Of a DNA stretch of 64,000 nt, positions 18,060 through 25,914 are shown piece by piece (within the stretch, counting starts at the first letter, position 1; the number at the start of each line of letters is the position of its first letter). The translations under genes were made by a program, and so were the position numbers. The DNA comes from Streptomyces coffeae (GTDB lineage: Bacteria > Actinomycetota > Actinomycetes > Streptomycetales > Streptomycetaceae). A model generated the notes under the pieces. The model was not told the origin of the DNA. It worked only from the letters and a program-made list of their open reading frames with translations, and made no database searches. The stretch is from NCBI RefSeq assembly GCF_016741875.1, contig NZ_JAERRF010000010.1:246334-310333 (forward strand), given 5' to 3'.

Positions 18060-19286
18060 TCAGCGGATCGGCATCCCCGACAGGGTGCGCGCGATCACCA
18101 ACCGCTGGATCTCGCTGGTGCCTTCGAAGATGGTGTAGATCGCCGCGTCGCGGTGCATCCGCTCGACCGGGTACTCGCGGGTGAAGCCGTTGCCGCCGAG
18201 GATCTGCACCGCCTGGGCGGTGACCTTCTTGGCGGTCTCACTGGCGAACAGCTTGGACATCGAGCCCTCGGCCGACTCGAAGGGCTTGCCACTGACCGCC
18301 ATCCACGACGCGCGCCACACCAGCAGCCGCGCGGCGTCGATCTGGGTGCGCATGTCGGAGAGCTGGAAGGCGATGCCCTGGTTGTCGATGATGGGGCGGC
18401 CGAACTGCTGCCGGGTCCTGGCGTAGTCGAGCGCGACCTCGTACGCGGCGCGGGCGGTGCCGACCGCCATGGCGCCGACGGCCGGACGGGATGCCTCGAA
18501 GGTGGCCATCGCGGCGTTCTTCAGCCGCTCCCCGCCGTCCTTGGCCCTCTCACGGGCGCGCGCGAGCCGTTCGTCCAGCTTCTCCTTGCCGCCGAGCAGA
18601 CAGTGGCCGGGGACGCGGACGTGGTCCAGGACCACCTCGGCGGTGTGCGACGCGCGGATGCCGTGCTTCTTGAACTTCTGCCCCTGGGACAGGCCGGGGG
18701 TGTCCGGCGGGATGATGAACGAGGCGTGGCCCTTGGAGCCGAGCTCGGGATCGACCACCGCGACCACCACGTGGACGTTGGCGATACCCCCGTTGGTGGC
18801 CCAGGTCTTGGTGCCGTTGATCACCCATTCGTCCTTGGCCTCGTCGTAGACGGCGCGGGTGCGCATCGAGCCGACGTCGGAGCCCGCGTCGGGCTCGGAG
18901 GAGCAGAAGGCGGCGACCTTCACGTCGTTCGCGTCACCGTACATCTGCGGGACCCAGGTGCCGATCTGCTCCTCGGTGCCGTTGGCGAGGACGCCGACGG
19001 CGGCCAGACCGGTGCCGACGATGGACAGGGCGATGCCCGCGTCGCCCCAGAACAGCTCCTCCATGGCCATGGGGACGCCGAGACCGGTCGGGTCGAAGTA
19101 CTGCTGGGCGTAGAAATCCAGGGAGTACAGCCCTATTTTGGCGGCCTCCTGAATAATCGGCCAGGGGGTCTCCTCGCGCTCGTCCCATTCCGCGGCGGCC
19201 GGGCGCATCACGTCCGCGGCGAACCCGTGAATCCAGTCCCGCACTGCCTTCTGCTCGTCGTCGAGTTCGAACGAGAACTCCGCCAT
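18060..19286 (-). CDS. Acyl-CoA dehydrogenase
   Basis: A 408-residue FAD-dependent acyl-CoA dehydrogenase: an N-terminal helical domain, the FAD-binding signature AAFCSSEPDAGSD, the middle strand domain (WVINGTKTWATNGG) and a C-terminal helical domain ending in ILGGNGFTREYPVERMHRDA and IFEGTSEIQRLVIAR. It oxidises acyl-CoA to enoyl-CoA in beta-oxidation or amino-acid breakdown; the glutamate in IFEGTSE matches the short-chain group. The start has GGTGGAGG upstream. A perfect palindrome 15-35 bases before the start and a divergent TetR gene show how it is probably repressed. Confidence 0.93.
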   Translation of the reverse strand: MAEFSFELDDEQKAVRDWIHGFAADVMRPAAAEWDEREETPWPIIQEAAKIGLYSLDFYAQQYFDPTGLGVPMAMEELFWGDAGIALSIVGTGLAAVGVLANGTEEQIGTWVPQMYGDANDVKVAAFCSSEPDAGSDVGSMRTRAVYDEAKDEWVINGTKTWATNGGIANVHVVVAVVDPELGSKGHASFIIPPDTPGLSQGQKFKKHGIRASHTAEVVLDHVRVPGHCLLGGKEKLDERLARARERAKDGGERLKNAAMATFEASRPAVGAMAVGTARAAYEVALDYARTRQQFGRPIIDNQGIAFQLSDMRTQIDAARLLVWRASWMAVSGKPFESAEGSMSKLFASETAKKVTAQAVQILGGNGFTREYPVERMHRDAAIYTIFEGTSEIQRLVIARTLSGMPIR

Positions 19287-19300
19287 GGCCCCTCCACCTG

Positions 19301-19321
19301 CTTGTTACCTGCGGTAACAAG
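19301..19321. promoter_or_regulatory. TetR-type operator (perfect 9-3-9 palindrome)
   Basis: CTTGTTACC (19301-19309), TGC, GGTAACAAG (19313-19321). It sits 15 bases upstream of the acyl-CoA dehydrogenase start and 134 bases before the divergent TetR gene. Half-site-like TGTTAC words recur at 19325 and 19387. Size, symmetry and place fit a TetR operator. Confidence 0.75.
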
Positions 19322-19454
19322 AGTGTGTTACTCACGAGTAGGCGATGTCAACTCCCCTGGCCGCCCGCGCCGGACGCACCACACGGGTGTTACGTTGCGC
19401 AGAGCACAGACGGCCTGGACGTAAGCGGACGTCAGGGGGCGGGGAGGAAGCGCG

Positions 19455-20108
19455 ATGGAGACCGGGACCAGCCAGCGGGAAGACCAGCGGCAAGCGGCCG
19501 AGCGGCGGCGCAGAGAGTTGCTCGAGGCCGCCGACCGCGTTGTGCTTCGCGACGGCCCCGAAGCCTCGATGAACGCCATCGCCGCCGAGGCGGGCATCAC
19601 CAAGCCCATTCTGTACCGCCACTTCGGCGACAAGGGAGGGCTGTACCGCGCGCTCGCCAAGCGCCACACCGACGCGCTGCTGTCCTCGCTGCGGGCCGCC
19701 CTCGGCGCCCCCGCCCCCGACCGGCGGCACCGGGTGGAAGCCACCCTCGACACCTATCTGACGGCGATCGAGGCCCGGCCGCAGGTGTACCGCTTTCTGA
19801 TGCACCCCTCCGACCAGGGCCAGCAGCAGGAGCAGGGCTTCGATGTGGGCCATCACTCCGCGCCGCTGCTCCGCCGCCTCGGCGAGGAGCTGGCGATGGT
19901 GATCGCCGAACGGGTCGAACTGGGGCCCGGGGGCGAGGAGCAGGCGCGGGTCTGGGGCCATGGGATCGTCGGCATGATGCATGCCGCCGGTGACTGGTGG
20001 CTGCGGGAACGCCCCTGTTCACGCGAGCAGTTGGTGCAGCATCTCGCCGAGCTGCTGTGGGGCCGGCTGGCGGTGGCGGACGACCGCGACGGCGGCCCCG
20101 CGTTCTGA
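19455..20108 (+). CDS. TetR/AcrR family repressor
   Basis: A 217-residue regulator with an N-terminal TetR helix-turn-helix (residues about 20-65; ASMNAIAAEAGITKPILYRHFGDKGGLY) and a helical ligand-binding domain. It is divergent from the acyl-CoA dehydrogenase gene, with a perfect operator between. It most likely represses that gene and itself, with an acyl-CoA as a plausible inducer by analogy with other TetR-ACAD pairs; the ligand is inferred. Confidence 0.9.
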   Translation: METGTSQREDQRQAAERRRRELLEAADRVVLRDGPEASMNAIAAEAGITKPILYRHFGDKGGLYRALAKRHTDALLSSLRAALGAPAPDRRHRVEATLDTYLTAIEARPQVYRFLMHPSDQGQQQEQGFDVGHHSAPLLRRLGEELAMVIAERVELGPGGEEQARVWGHGIVGMMHAAGDWWLRERPCSREQLVQHLAELLWGRLAVADDRDGGPAF

Positions 20109-20152
20109 GCCGGGCCCATCGCGGACCGGGCCTTCCGGCGGCGTGGGCCGGG

Positions 20153-20701
20153 TCACATCCCGCCGCGGGCCCAGGGCGCCCGCCGGGCCGCGCGCAGCGC
20201 CCGGCGCCGCCGCAGCCCACCGAGCCGGTCGGTGAACAGCTCCCCGTCCAGGTGGTCGCACTCGTGCTGGAGACAGCGCGCGAAGAAGCCGGTGCCCTCG
20301 ATCCGCACCGGCTCCCCGGTCAGGGTCACCCCCTCCACCACCGCGCGGTCGTGGCGCGGGGTGCCCGCCTCGATGCCCGGCAGCGACAGACAGCCCTCCG
20401 GGCCACGCACCACGACCCCGTCGGTCTCCGCCAGCCGGGGATTGACCACATGGCCCAGATGGCGCCGGTCCTCGTCGTCCGGGCAGTCGTAGACGAAGAC
20501 CCGGAGGGCCACTCCGATCTGGTTGGCGGCAAGGCCGACCCCCTGCGCCGCGTACATGGTGGCGTACATGTCCTCGACCAGACGGCCGAGCTCCGGGCCG
20601 AACTCGGCGACCTCCGCGCAGGGCGCGCCGAGCACCGCATCGCCGAACAGCCGCATCGGCCGTACCGCTCCGCTGCTTCCGGGGATCACGCCGTTTCGCA
20701 T
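20153..20701 (-). CDS. def: Peptide deformylase
   Basis: A 182-residue metalloenzyme that removes the formyl group from nascent proteins. All three motifs are intact: GVGLAANQIG (about 54-63), EGCLSLPG (metal ligand Cys104) and QHECDHLDG (His146, Glu147, His150). The C-terminus is an Arg-rich tail (LRRRRALRAARRAPW). ATG 20701 or 20656 could be the start, and neither has a good ribosome site. Streptomyces commonly has several def genes; this is one paralogue. Confidence 0.93.
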   Translation of the reverse strand: MRNGVIPGSSGAVRPMRLFGDAVLGAPCAEVAEFGPELGRLVEDMYATMYAAQGVGLAANQIGVALRVFVYDCPDDEDRRHLGHVVNPRLAETDGVVVRGPEGCLSLPGIEAGTPRHDRAVVEGVTLTGEPVRIEGTGFFARCLQHECDHLDGELFTDRLGGLRRRRALRAARRAPWARGGM

Positions 20702-20887
20702 GAGAGCCAAGGGTACGGGCCACCCGGTTGGCACTTGTGGGGGTCACGGAATTCGGGTCGGCGGCCGGATCTCGATAGGCTGATCCCCGACCGTGGCCTC
20801 CCGGCTGGAGATCCGGCTCGGAGGGGGCGTACCACCGGTGCTCGGGGGGCAGAAGCGGCACCGGTATGCGAGGAGGATCGAAAGACG

Positions 20888-22126
20888 ATGGCAGGCAACT
20901 CGGAGCCGCTGTCGCCGCGGGCCAAACTGGCCGTGACGGCAGGCAAGGCCGCGGCGGCGGTGTCGCGGGCCGCGGGCCGCGGCAGCGGATCGGTGATCGG
21001 CGGCAAGGTGGCCCTGCGGCTCGACCCCGACCTGCTGGGCAGGCTGGCACAGCACCTGGACGTGATCCTGGTGTCGGCGACCAATGGCAAGACCACGACC
21101 ACCCGGCTGATCGCCGAGGCGCTGCGGGCGGCCGGACCGGTCGTCTCCAACGCGCTGGGCGCCAATATGCCGGCCGGTATCACCTCGGCCCTGGCGGGCG
21201 GCTCGGACGCCCGCTACGGGGTCATCGAGGTCGACGAGAAGTACCTCGCGGGGGTGGCCCGGGACACCGAGCCCAAGGCCATCGCGCTGCTCAACCTCTC
21301 GCGCGACCAGCTCGACCGCGCCGCCGAGACCCGCATGCTCGCGGAGAAGTGGCGGGAGGGGCTGACCGGCACCAAGGCCGTGGTGATCGCCAACGCCGAC
21401 GATCCGCTGATCGTCTGGGCCGCCTCCTCCAGCCCCAATGTGGTCTGGGTCGCGGCGGGCCAGGAGTGGAAGGACGACGCGTGGTCCTGCCCGTCGTGCG
21501 GCGGGGTGCTCCAGCGCCCCGGCGACGACTGGGTCTGCGCCGAGTGCGGCTTCCGGCGTCCGATGCCCAGCTGGGCGCTGAACGGCGACTACGTCCTCGA
21601 CCCGCACGGCGCCGCCTGGCCCATCCACCTCCAGCTGCCCGGCCGCGCCAACAAGGCCAACGCGGCCACCTCGGCGGCGGTCGCGGCGACGTTCGGGGTG
21701 CCCCCGCAGGTCGCGCTGGAGCGGATGTACCAGGTCCAGGCGGTCGCCGGACGCTATGACGTGGTCACCTTCGAGGAGCGTCAGCTGCGGCTGCTGCTGG
21801 CGAAGAACCCGGCCGGCTGGCTGGAGACCTTCTCGCTGATCAACCCGCCGCCCACCCCGGTGATCCTCTCGGTGAACGCACGCGGGGCGGACGGGACCGA
21901 CACCTCCTGGCTGTGGGACGTGGACTACACCCGGCTCGCCGGGCACCCGATCTGTGTGATCGGTGATCGCAAGCTGGACCTGGCGGTCCGGCTGGAGGTC
22001 GCCGGGCTGGACTTCCGGGTCTGCGCCGATGTGGACGAGGCGGTGCGGATCGCTCCCCCGGGGCAGATCGAGACCATCGCCAACTACACCGCGTTCCAGG
22101 ACCTGCGCCGCCGGGTCGGCAACTGA
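20888..22126 (+). CDS. murT: Lipid II isoglutaminyl synthase, MurT subunit
   Basis: A 412-residue Mur-ligase-like protein: ATP loop SATNGKTTTTR (about 63-73), a zinc-ribbon insertion with Cys201, Cys204, Cys217 and Cys220, a Mur central domain and the C-terminal MurT domain (DUF1727). With GatD it amidates the D-glutamate of lipid II to D-isoglutamine in the cytoplasm, a step needed for peptidoglycan cross-linking. gatD follows 22 bases later on the same strand, the standard operon. The ATG at 20888 is chosen over the long upstream open frame because it begins the conserved domain. Confidence 0.95.
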   Translation: MAGNSEPLSPRAKLAVTAGKAAAAVSRAAGRGSGSVIGGKVALRLDPDLLGRLAQHLDVILVSATNGKTTTTRLIAEALRAAGPVVSNALGANMPAGITSALAGGSDARYGVIEVDEKYLAGVARDTEPKAIALLNLSRDQLDRAAETRMLAEKWREGLTGTKAVVIANADDPLIVWAASSSPNVVWVAAGQEWKDDAWSCPSCGGVLQRPGDDWVCAECGFRRPMPSWALNGDYVLDPHGAAWPIHLQLPGRANKANAATSAAVAATFGVPPQVALERMYQVQAVAGRYDVVTFEERQLRLLLAKNPAGWLETFSLINPPPTPVILSVNARGADGTDTSWLWDVDYTRLAGHPICVIGDRKLDLAVRLEVAGLDFRVCADVDEAVRIAPPGQIETIANYTAFQDLRRRVGN

Positions 22127-22148
22127 CCCCGTACGAGAGGCACACGAC

Positions 22149-22886
22149 ATGCGTAGCAACAGCCAGAACGGCCTGCGCCTGGTCTGGGTCTACCCCGACC
22201 TGCTGAGCACGTACGGCGACCAGGGCAATGCGCTGGTGGTGGAGCGCCGGGCGCGCCAGCGCGGGCTGGATGTCTCCCGGCTGGACGTCCGATCCGACCA
22301 GCAGATCCCCACCTCCGGGGACATCTACCTGATCGGCGGCGGTGAGGACCGCCCGCAGCGGCTCGCCGCCGAGCGGCTGACCCGGGACGGCGGGCTGAAC
22401 CGCGCGGTCGCCAACGGGGCGATCGTCTTCTCGGTGTGCGCGGGCTACCAGATCCTCGGCCATGAGTTCGTCAACGACCTCGGCCAGCGCCAGCCCGGTC
22501 TGGGGCTGCTGGATGTGATCAGCACCCGTGGCGAGGGCGCGCGCTGCGTCGGGGACGTACTGGCCGACATCGACGAGCGGCTGGGCCTGCCGCCGCTGAC
22601 CGGTTTCGAGAACCACCAGGGCGTCACCCATCTGGGCCCGACCGCGCGCCCGTTCGCCCGGGTCCGGTTCGGCAACGGCAACGGCACGGGCGACGGCTTC
22701 GAGGGCGCGTACAACGAGACCGTCTTCGGCACCTATATGCACGGCCCGGTGATGGCGCGCAATCCGCATATCGCCGATCTGCTGCTGAAGCTGGCGCTCG
22801 ATGTGAACGCGCTGCCGCCGGTCGACGACCAGTGGTACGAGGCGCTGCGCAACGAGCGGATCGCGGCGGCCAGCCAGCCCGCCTAG
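22149..22886 (+). CDS. gatD: Lipid II isoglutaminyl synthase, GatD glutaminase subunit
   Basis: A 245-residue class-I-like glutamine amidotransferase. The nucleophile elbow FSVCAGYQ holds Cys97 and the catalytic histidine is in TYMHGPV (His198); YGDQGNALV near the N-terminus is typical of GatD/CobQ-like proteins. It supplies ammonia to MurT. The ATG has a GAGAGG site. The stop codon TAG is immediately adjacent to the terminal repeat of MITE copy B. Confidence 0.95.
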   Translation: MRSNSQNGLRLVWVYPDLLSTYGDQGNALVVERRARQRGLDVSRLDVRSDQQIPTSGDIYLIGGGEDRPQRLAAERLTRDGGLNRAVANGAIVFSVCAGYQILGHEFVNDLGQRQPGLGLLDVISTRGEGARCVGDVLADIDERLGLPPLTGFENHQGVTHLGPTARPFARVRFGNGNGTGDGFEGAYNETVFGTYMHGPVMARNPHIADLLLKLALDVNALPPVDDQWYEALRNERIAAASQPA

Positions 22887-23099
22887 GCCCTGTCCGGTGG
22901 GTCTTTGAGGAGCAGCCCGCGGCGTCTGGTGAGGGGGCACCTCCCAGCGTTAGCTGGGGGAGGATCGCAAGGCGGAGGATCGCCCTCGTACTGGGCGTAC
23001 TCGGGCGACTCCGACAACGCAGCCGGGGGCACCTCCCAGCGTTAGCTGGGGGCGCGGTGCCAGGGGTCGCGGGCCCGATAAGACCCACCGGACAGGGCC
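22886..23099 (-). mobile_element. MITE-like element, copy B (inverted, with internal insertions)
   Basis: A 214-base relative of copies A and C in the opposite orientation, with the same termini (GGCCCTGTCCGGTGGGTCT and AGACCCACCGGACAGGGCC). It is about 50 bases longer because two copies of a second palindromic repeat (22933-22960 and 23025-23052; GGGGGCACCTCCCAGCG then TTAGCTGGGGG) are embedded in it. It begins at the gatD stop codon. Confidence 0.8.
22933..23052. repeat. Two copies of a 28-base palindromic repeat inside MITE copy B
   Basis: Positions 22933-22960 and 23025-23052 are the same 28-base sequence, with CCTCCCAGC facing GCTGGGGG around GTTA. Copies A and C lack it. It looks like a second, independent class of small palindromic repeat inserted twice into the MITE. 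Confidence 0.7.
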
Positions 23100-23175
23100 T
23101 GAGCCGCCTCCGGCCCAGATGAGCCGCTCCGGCACGGAATGTGCCCGGATGCTGGACACATGGCGCACGGCCACG

Positions 23176-23210
23176 ACCCCGCCACCCCCGCGCTTGTAGG
23201 GTGGCGGGGT
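23176..23210 (+). terminator. 12-bp hairpin in the pfkA upstream region
   Basis: ACCCCGCCACCC (23176-23187) pairs with GGGTGGCGGGGT (23199-23210) across an 11-base loop. There is no T-run. It lies 59 bases before the pfkA start and may end gatD-side transcription or act in the pfkA leader. Confidence 0.5.
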
Positions 23211-23269
23211 CTCCCGCCGGACAGCGCAGTCCGGTCCTCGGCCCCCTCGTACACAGAGGAATCCGTGCC

Positions 23270-24295
23270 ATGCGCATTGGTGTGCTCACGTCCGGCGGCG
23301 ACTGCCCCGGTCTGAACGCCGTCATCAGATCCGTCGTCCACCGCGCCGTCGTCGATCACGGCGATGAAGTGATCGGCTTCCACGACGGGTGGAAGGGTCT
23401 GCTGGAGGGCGACTACCGCAAGCTGGACCTGGACGCCGTCGGCGGCATCCTGGCCCGCGGCGGCACCATCCTGGGCTCCACCCGGGTGCAGCCCGCCCAT
23501 CTGCGCGACGGTGTGGAGCGGGCCAAGGGCCATGTCGCCGATCTGGGCCTGGACGCGGTCATCCCGATCGGCGGGGAGGGCACCCTGAAGGCGGCACGGC
23601 TGCTCTCCGACGCCGGGCTGCCGATCGTCGGGGTCCCGAAGACCATCGACAACGACATCGCCTCGACCGATGTGACCTTCGGCTTCGACACCGCGGTCGG
23701 GGTCGCCACCGAGGCCCTGGACCGGCTGAAGACCACCGCCGAATCGCATCAGCGGGTGCTGATCGTCGAGGTCATGGGCCGCCACACCGGCTGGATCGCA
23801 CTGCACTCGGGGATGGCCGCGGGCGCCCACGCGATCGTGGTGCCGGAGCGTCCGTTCCACATCGACGAGCTGACGCGGACGGTCGGGCAGCGCTTCGAGG
23901 CGGGCAAGAAGTTCGCGATCGTGGTCGCGGCGGAGGGCGCCAAGCCGGTCGAGGGCACGATGGCCTACGAGTCGGGCGGCAAGGACGTCTACGGGCATGA
24001 GCGGTTCGCCGGTATCGCCCGTCAGCTCTCCGTCGAGCTGGAGCAGCGGCTCGGCAAGGAGGCGCGGCCGGTGATCCTGGGCCATGTGCAGCGTGGCGGT
24101 ACGCCCACGGCGTACGACCGGGTGCTGGCCACCCGCTTCGGCTGGCACGCGGTCGAGGCGGCGCACCGGGGCGACTTCGGCCGGATGACGGCGCTGCGCG
24201 GTACGGAGATCACGCTGGTGCCGCTGGCGGAGGCCGTGGAGCGGCTCAAGACCGTCCCGGACGAGCGCTATGCCGAGGCCGAGTGCGTGCTCTGA
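23270..24295 (+). CDS. pfkA: 6-phosphofructokinase
   Basis: A 341-residue group III-like phosphofructokinase: LTSGGDCPGLNAVIR at the N-terminus, IPIGGEGTLKAA as the phosphate-binding loop, PKTIDNDIASTD with the catalytic aspartates, MGRHTGWIAL, and HVQRGGTPTAYDR. It phosphorylates fructose 6-phosphate in glycolysis. The GGEGT loop (not GGDGT/S) is usual for actinobacterial enzymes; ATP rather than pyrophosphate use is expected from family knowledge. ATG 23270 has AGAGGA upstream. Confidence 0.95.
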   Translation: MRIGVLTSGGDCPGLNAVIRSVVHRAVVDHGDEVIGFHDGWKGLLEGDYRKLDLDAVGGILARGGTILGSTRVQPAHLRDGVERAKGHVADLGLDAVIPIGGEGTLKAARLLSDAGLPIVGVPKTIDNDIASTDVTFGFDTAVGVATEALDRLKTTAESHQRVLIVEVMGRHTGWIALHSGMAAGAHAIVVPERPFHIDELTRTVGQRFEAGKKFAIVVAAEGAKPVEGTMAYESGGKDVYGHERFAGIARQLSVELEQRLGKEARPVILGHVQRGGTPTAYDRVLATRFGWHAVEAAHRGDFGRMTALRGTEITLVPLAEAVERLKTVPDERYAEAECVL

Positions 24296-24366
24296 CCTGA
24301 CCGGTTCTACGCTGGTGCGGGCACATCGGTGCACAGCGGGAGAACAGGGAAGGCCGGGGAGAGTCA

Positions 24367-25317
24367 ATGGATCACGGCGGGCACGGCATGGACATGGATC
24401 TGCCGCCGTTCACCTTGTCGCGAGGACTGGAGTTCGGCGGCGATCCGCTCTTCCTGGTCGGCTCCGTGGTGGTGCTCGGTCTGTACGCCTGGGGCGCCGC
24501 GCGGCTGTGGCGGCGCGGTGACTCCTGGCCGGTGGGGCGGATGGTCTCGTTCGCCCTCGGGGTGCTGACCATCATGATCGCGATGTGCACCGGGCTGAAC
24601 GACTACGGCATGGTCATGTTCAGCGTCCATATGGTGCAGCACATGATCATCAGCATGGTCTCGCCGATCCTGCTGCTGCTGGGCGCGCCGGTGACGCTGG
24701 CCCTGCGCGCCCTGCCCGCGGCCGGGCGCGGCCGCAAGGGTCCGCGGGAGCTGCTGGTGGCGCTGCTGCACAGCCGCTATATGCGGGTCATCACCCATCC
24801 GGTGTTCACAATCCCGCTGTTCATCGCGAGCCTGTACGCGCTCTACTTCACCCCGCTCTTCGACTTCCTCATGGAGAGCAAGCCCGGACACCTGGCGATG
24901 ATGGTCCACTTCCTCGCGGTGGGTCTGGTGTTCTTCTGGCCGATCATGGGCGTGGACCCGGGTCCGCACCGGCCGGGCTATGTGATGCGGATGCTGGAGC
25001 TGTTCGCGGGCATGCCGTTCCACGCGTTCTTCGGGATCGCGCTGATGATGGCGACCGAGCCCATGATCGGCACCTATGAGCACCCGCCCGCCTCGCTGGG
25101 CATCGACGCGCTGTCGGACCAGAACGCGGCGGGCGGCATCGCCTGGGCGTTCAGCGAGATCCCATCGGTGATCGTCCTGGTGGCGCTGGTCTACCAGTGG
25201 TACAAGTCCGAGCAGCGCCAGGCGCGGCGGGCGGACCGCACCGCGGACCGGGACGGCGACCAGGAGCTCGCGGCGTACAACGCCTATCTCGCCTCGCTCC
25301 AGAGCCGCGGCCGCTAG
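24367..25317 (+). CDS. Cytochrome c oxidase assembly protein, CtaG/caa3 type
   Basis: A 316-residue integral membrane protein with about seven hydrophobic segments and the CtaG_caa3 family pattern (SVHMVQHMIISMVSPILLLLGAP; GMPFHAFFGIALMMA). The N-terminus MDHGGHGMDMD is His/Met-rich and could bind copper. Family members help insert copper into cytochrome oxidase. GGGGAGAG precedes the ATG. The stop codon TAG abuts MITE copy C. Confidence 0.9.
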   Translation: MDHGGHGMDMDLPPFTLSRGLEFGGDPLFLVGSVVVLGLYAWGAARLWRRGDSWPVGRMVSFALGVLTIMIAMCTGLNDYGMVMFSVHMVQHMIISMVSPILLLLGAPVTLALRALPAAGRGRKGPRELLVALLHSRYMRVITHPVFTIPLFIASLYALYFTPLFDFLMESKPGHLAMMVHFLAVGLVFFWPIMGVDPGPHRPGYVMRMLELFAGMPFHAFFGIALMMATEPMIGTYEHPPASLGIDALSDQNAAGGIAWAFSEIPSVIVLVALVYQWYKSEQRQARRADRTADRDGDQELAAYNAYLASLQSRGR

Positions 25318-25479
25318 GCCCTGTCCGGTGGATCTCATCGGGCCCGCGACGCCTGGCACCGCACCTCGCCGCGTTGTCGGAGTCGTCCGAGTACGCCCAG
25401 TACGAGGGCGATCCTCCGCCTTGCGATCCACGGCACCAGACGCCGCGGGCTGCTCCTCAAAGATCCACCGGACAGGGCC
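25317..25479 (+). mobile_element. MITE-like element, copy C
   Basis: A 163-base element almost identical to copy A, with termini GGCCCTGTCCGGTGGATCT and AGATCCACCGGACAGGGCC. TA occurs directly outside both ends (25315-25316 and 25480-25481), as expected for TA target duplication by IS630/mariner-type transposases. It overlaps the last base of the upstream stop codon. Confidence 0.82.
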
Positions 25480-25525
25480 TAAGCGCTCCGCGGGAAGTAC
25501 CGCGAAGCGCCGTCGTTCGTCTGCG

Positions 25526-25611
25526 GCCGCGTCGTGGCTGGTCGCGCCCACGCGGCGGAGCCGCACATCGACACAGCCCCGCGCCCCTTCGGGGCGCAAC
25601 CGGACCGCACC
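25526..25611. repeat. Streptomyces-type intergenic repeat, second copy
   Basis: Contains GTCGTGGCTGGTCGCGC (25531-25547), the reverse complement of 10063-10079, followed by a GCGCCCC-TTC-GGGGCGC hairpin near 25590-25606. The rest of 25480-25736 shows no gene. Confidence 0.6.
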
Positions 25612-25736
25612 GGACGTGAGCGAGGCCGCTTCAGCCCGCTGGCGGCCGGGCCCCGGCCGCGAGACGATATGCCCCGGCCCGTGGTTGGCCGTGGTTCTGG
25701 CGATGGGTCGTCAGAACCGCCGTGAGGAGGTCGGGG

Positions 25737-25892
25737 ATGCCCGGATCCACGAAGGCGATGACGGTGTGCACGGTGGGGGGCCTGGTGATGGTGACGGCCT
25801 ACACCGTGGCCCTGGGCAGCAATGGATGGCTCTGGTTCAGCTGGGTGGTGCTCGGATTGCTGACCGTGGGGGTGGTGCTGGCGCGCTCCTGA
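25737..25892 (+). CDS. Small two-pass membrane protein (51 aa)
   Basis: A short open frame beginning MPGSTKAMTV with GAGGAGG at 25724-25730, six bases before the ATG. It encodes two hydrophobic helices (about residues 8-26, TVCTVGGLVMVTAYTVALG, and 31-49) separated by SNGWLWF, and ends ARS. The good ribosome site and clear membrane pattern support a real gene. It is convergent with the P450 gene, 22 bases away. I cannot assign a function. Confidence 0.65.
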   Translation: MPGSTKAMTVCTVGGLVMVTAYTVALGSNGWLWFSWVVLGLLTVGVVLARS

Positions 25893-25914
25893 AGCGGGCG
25901 GCGTGCCCCGGCCG

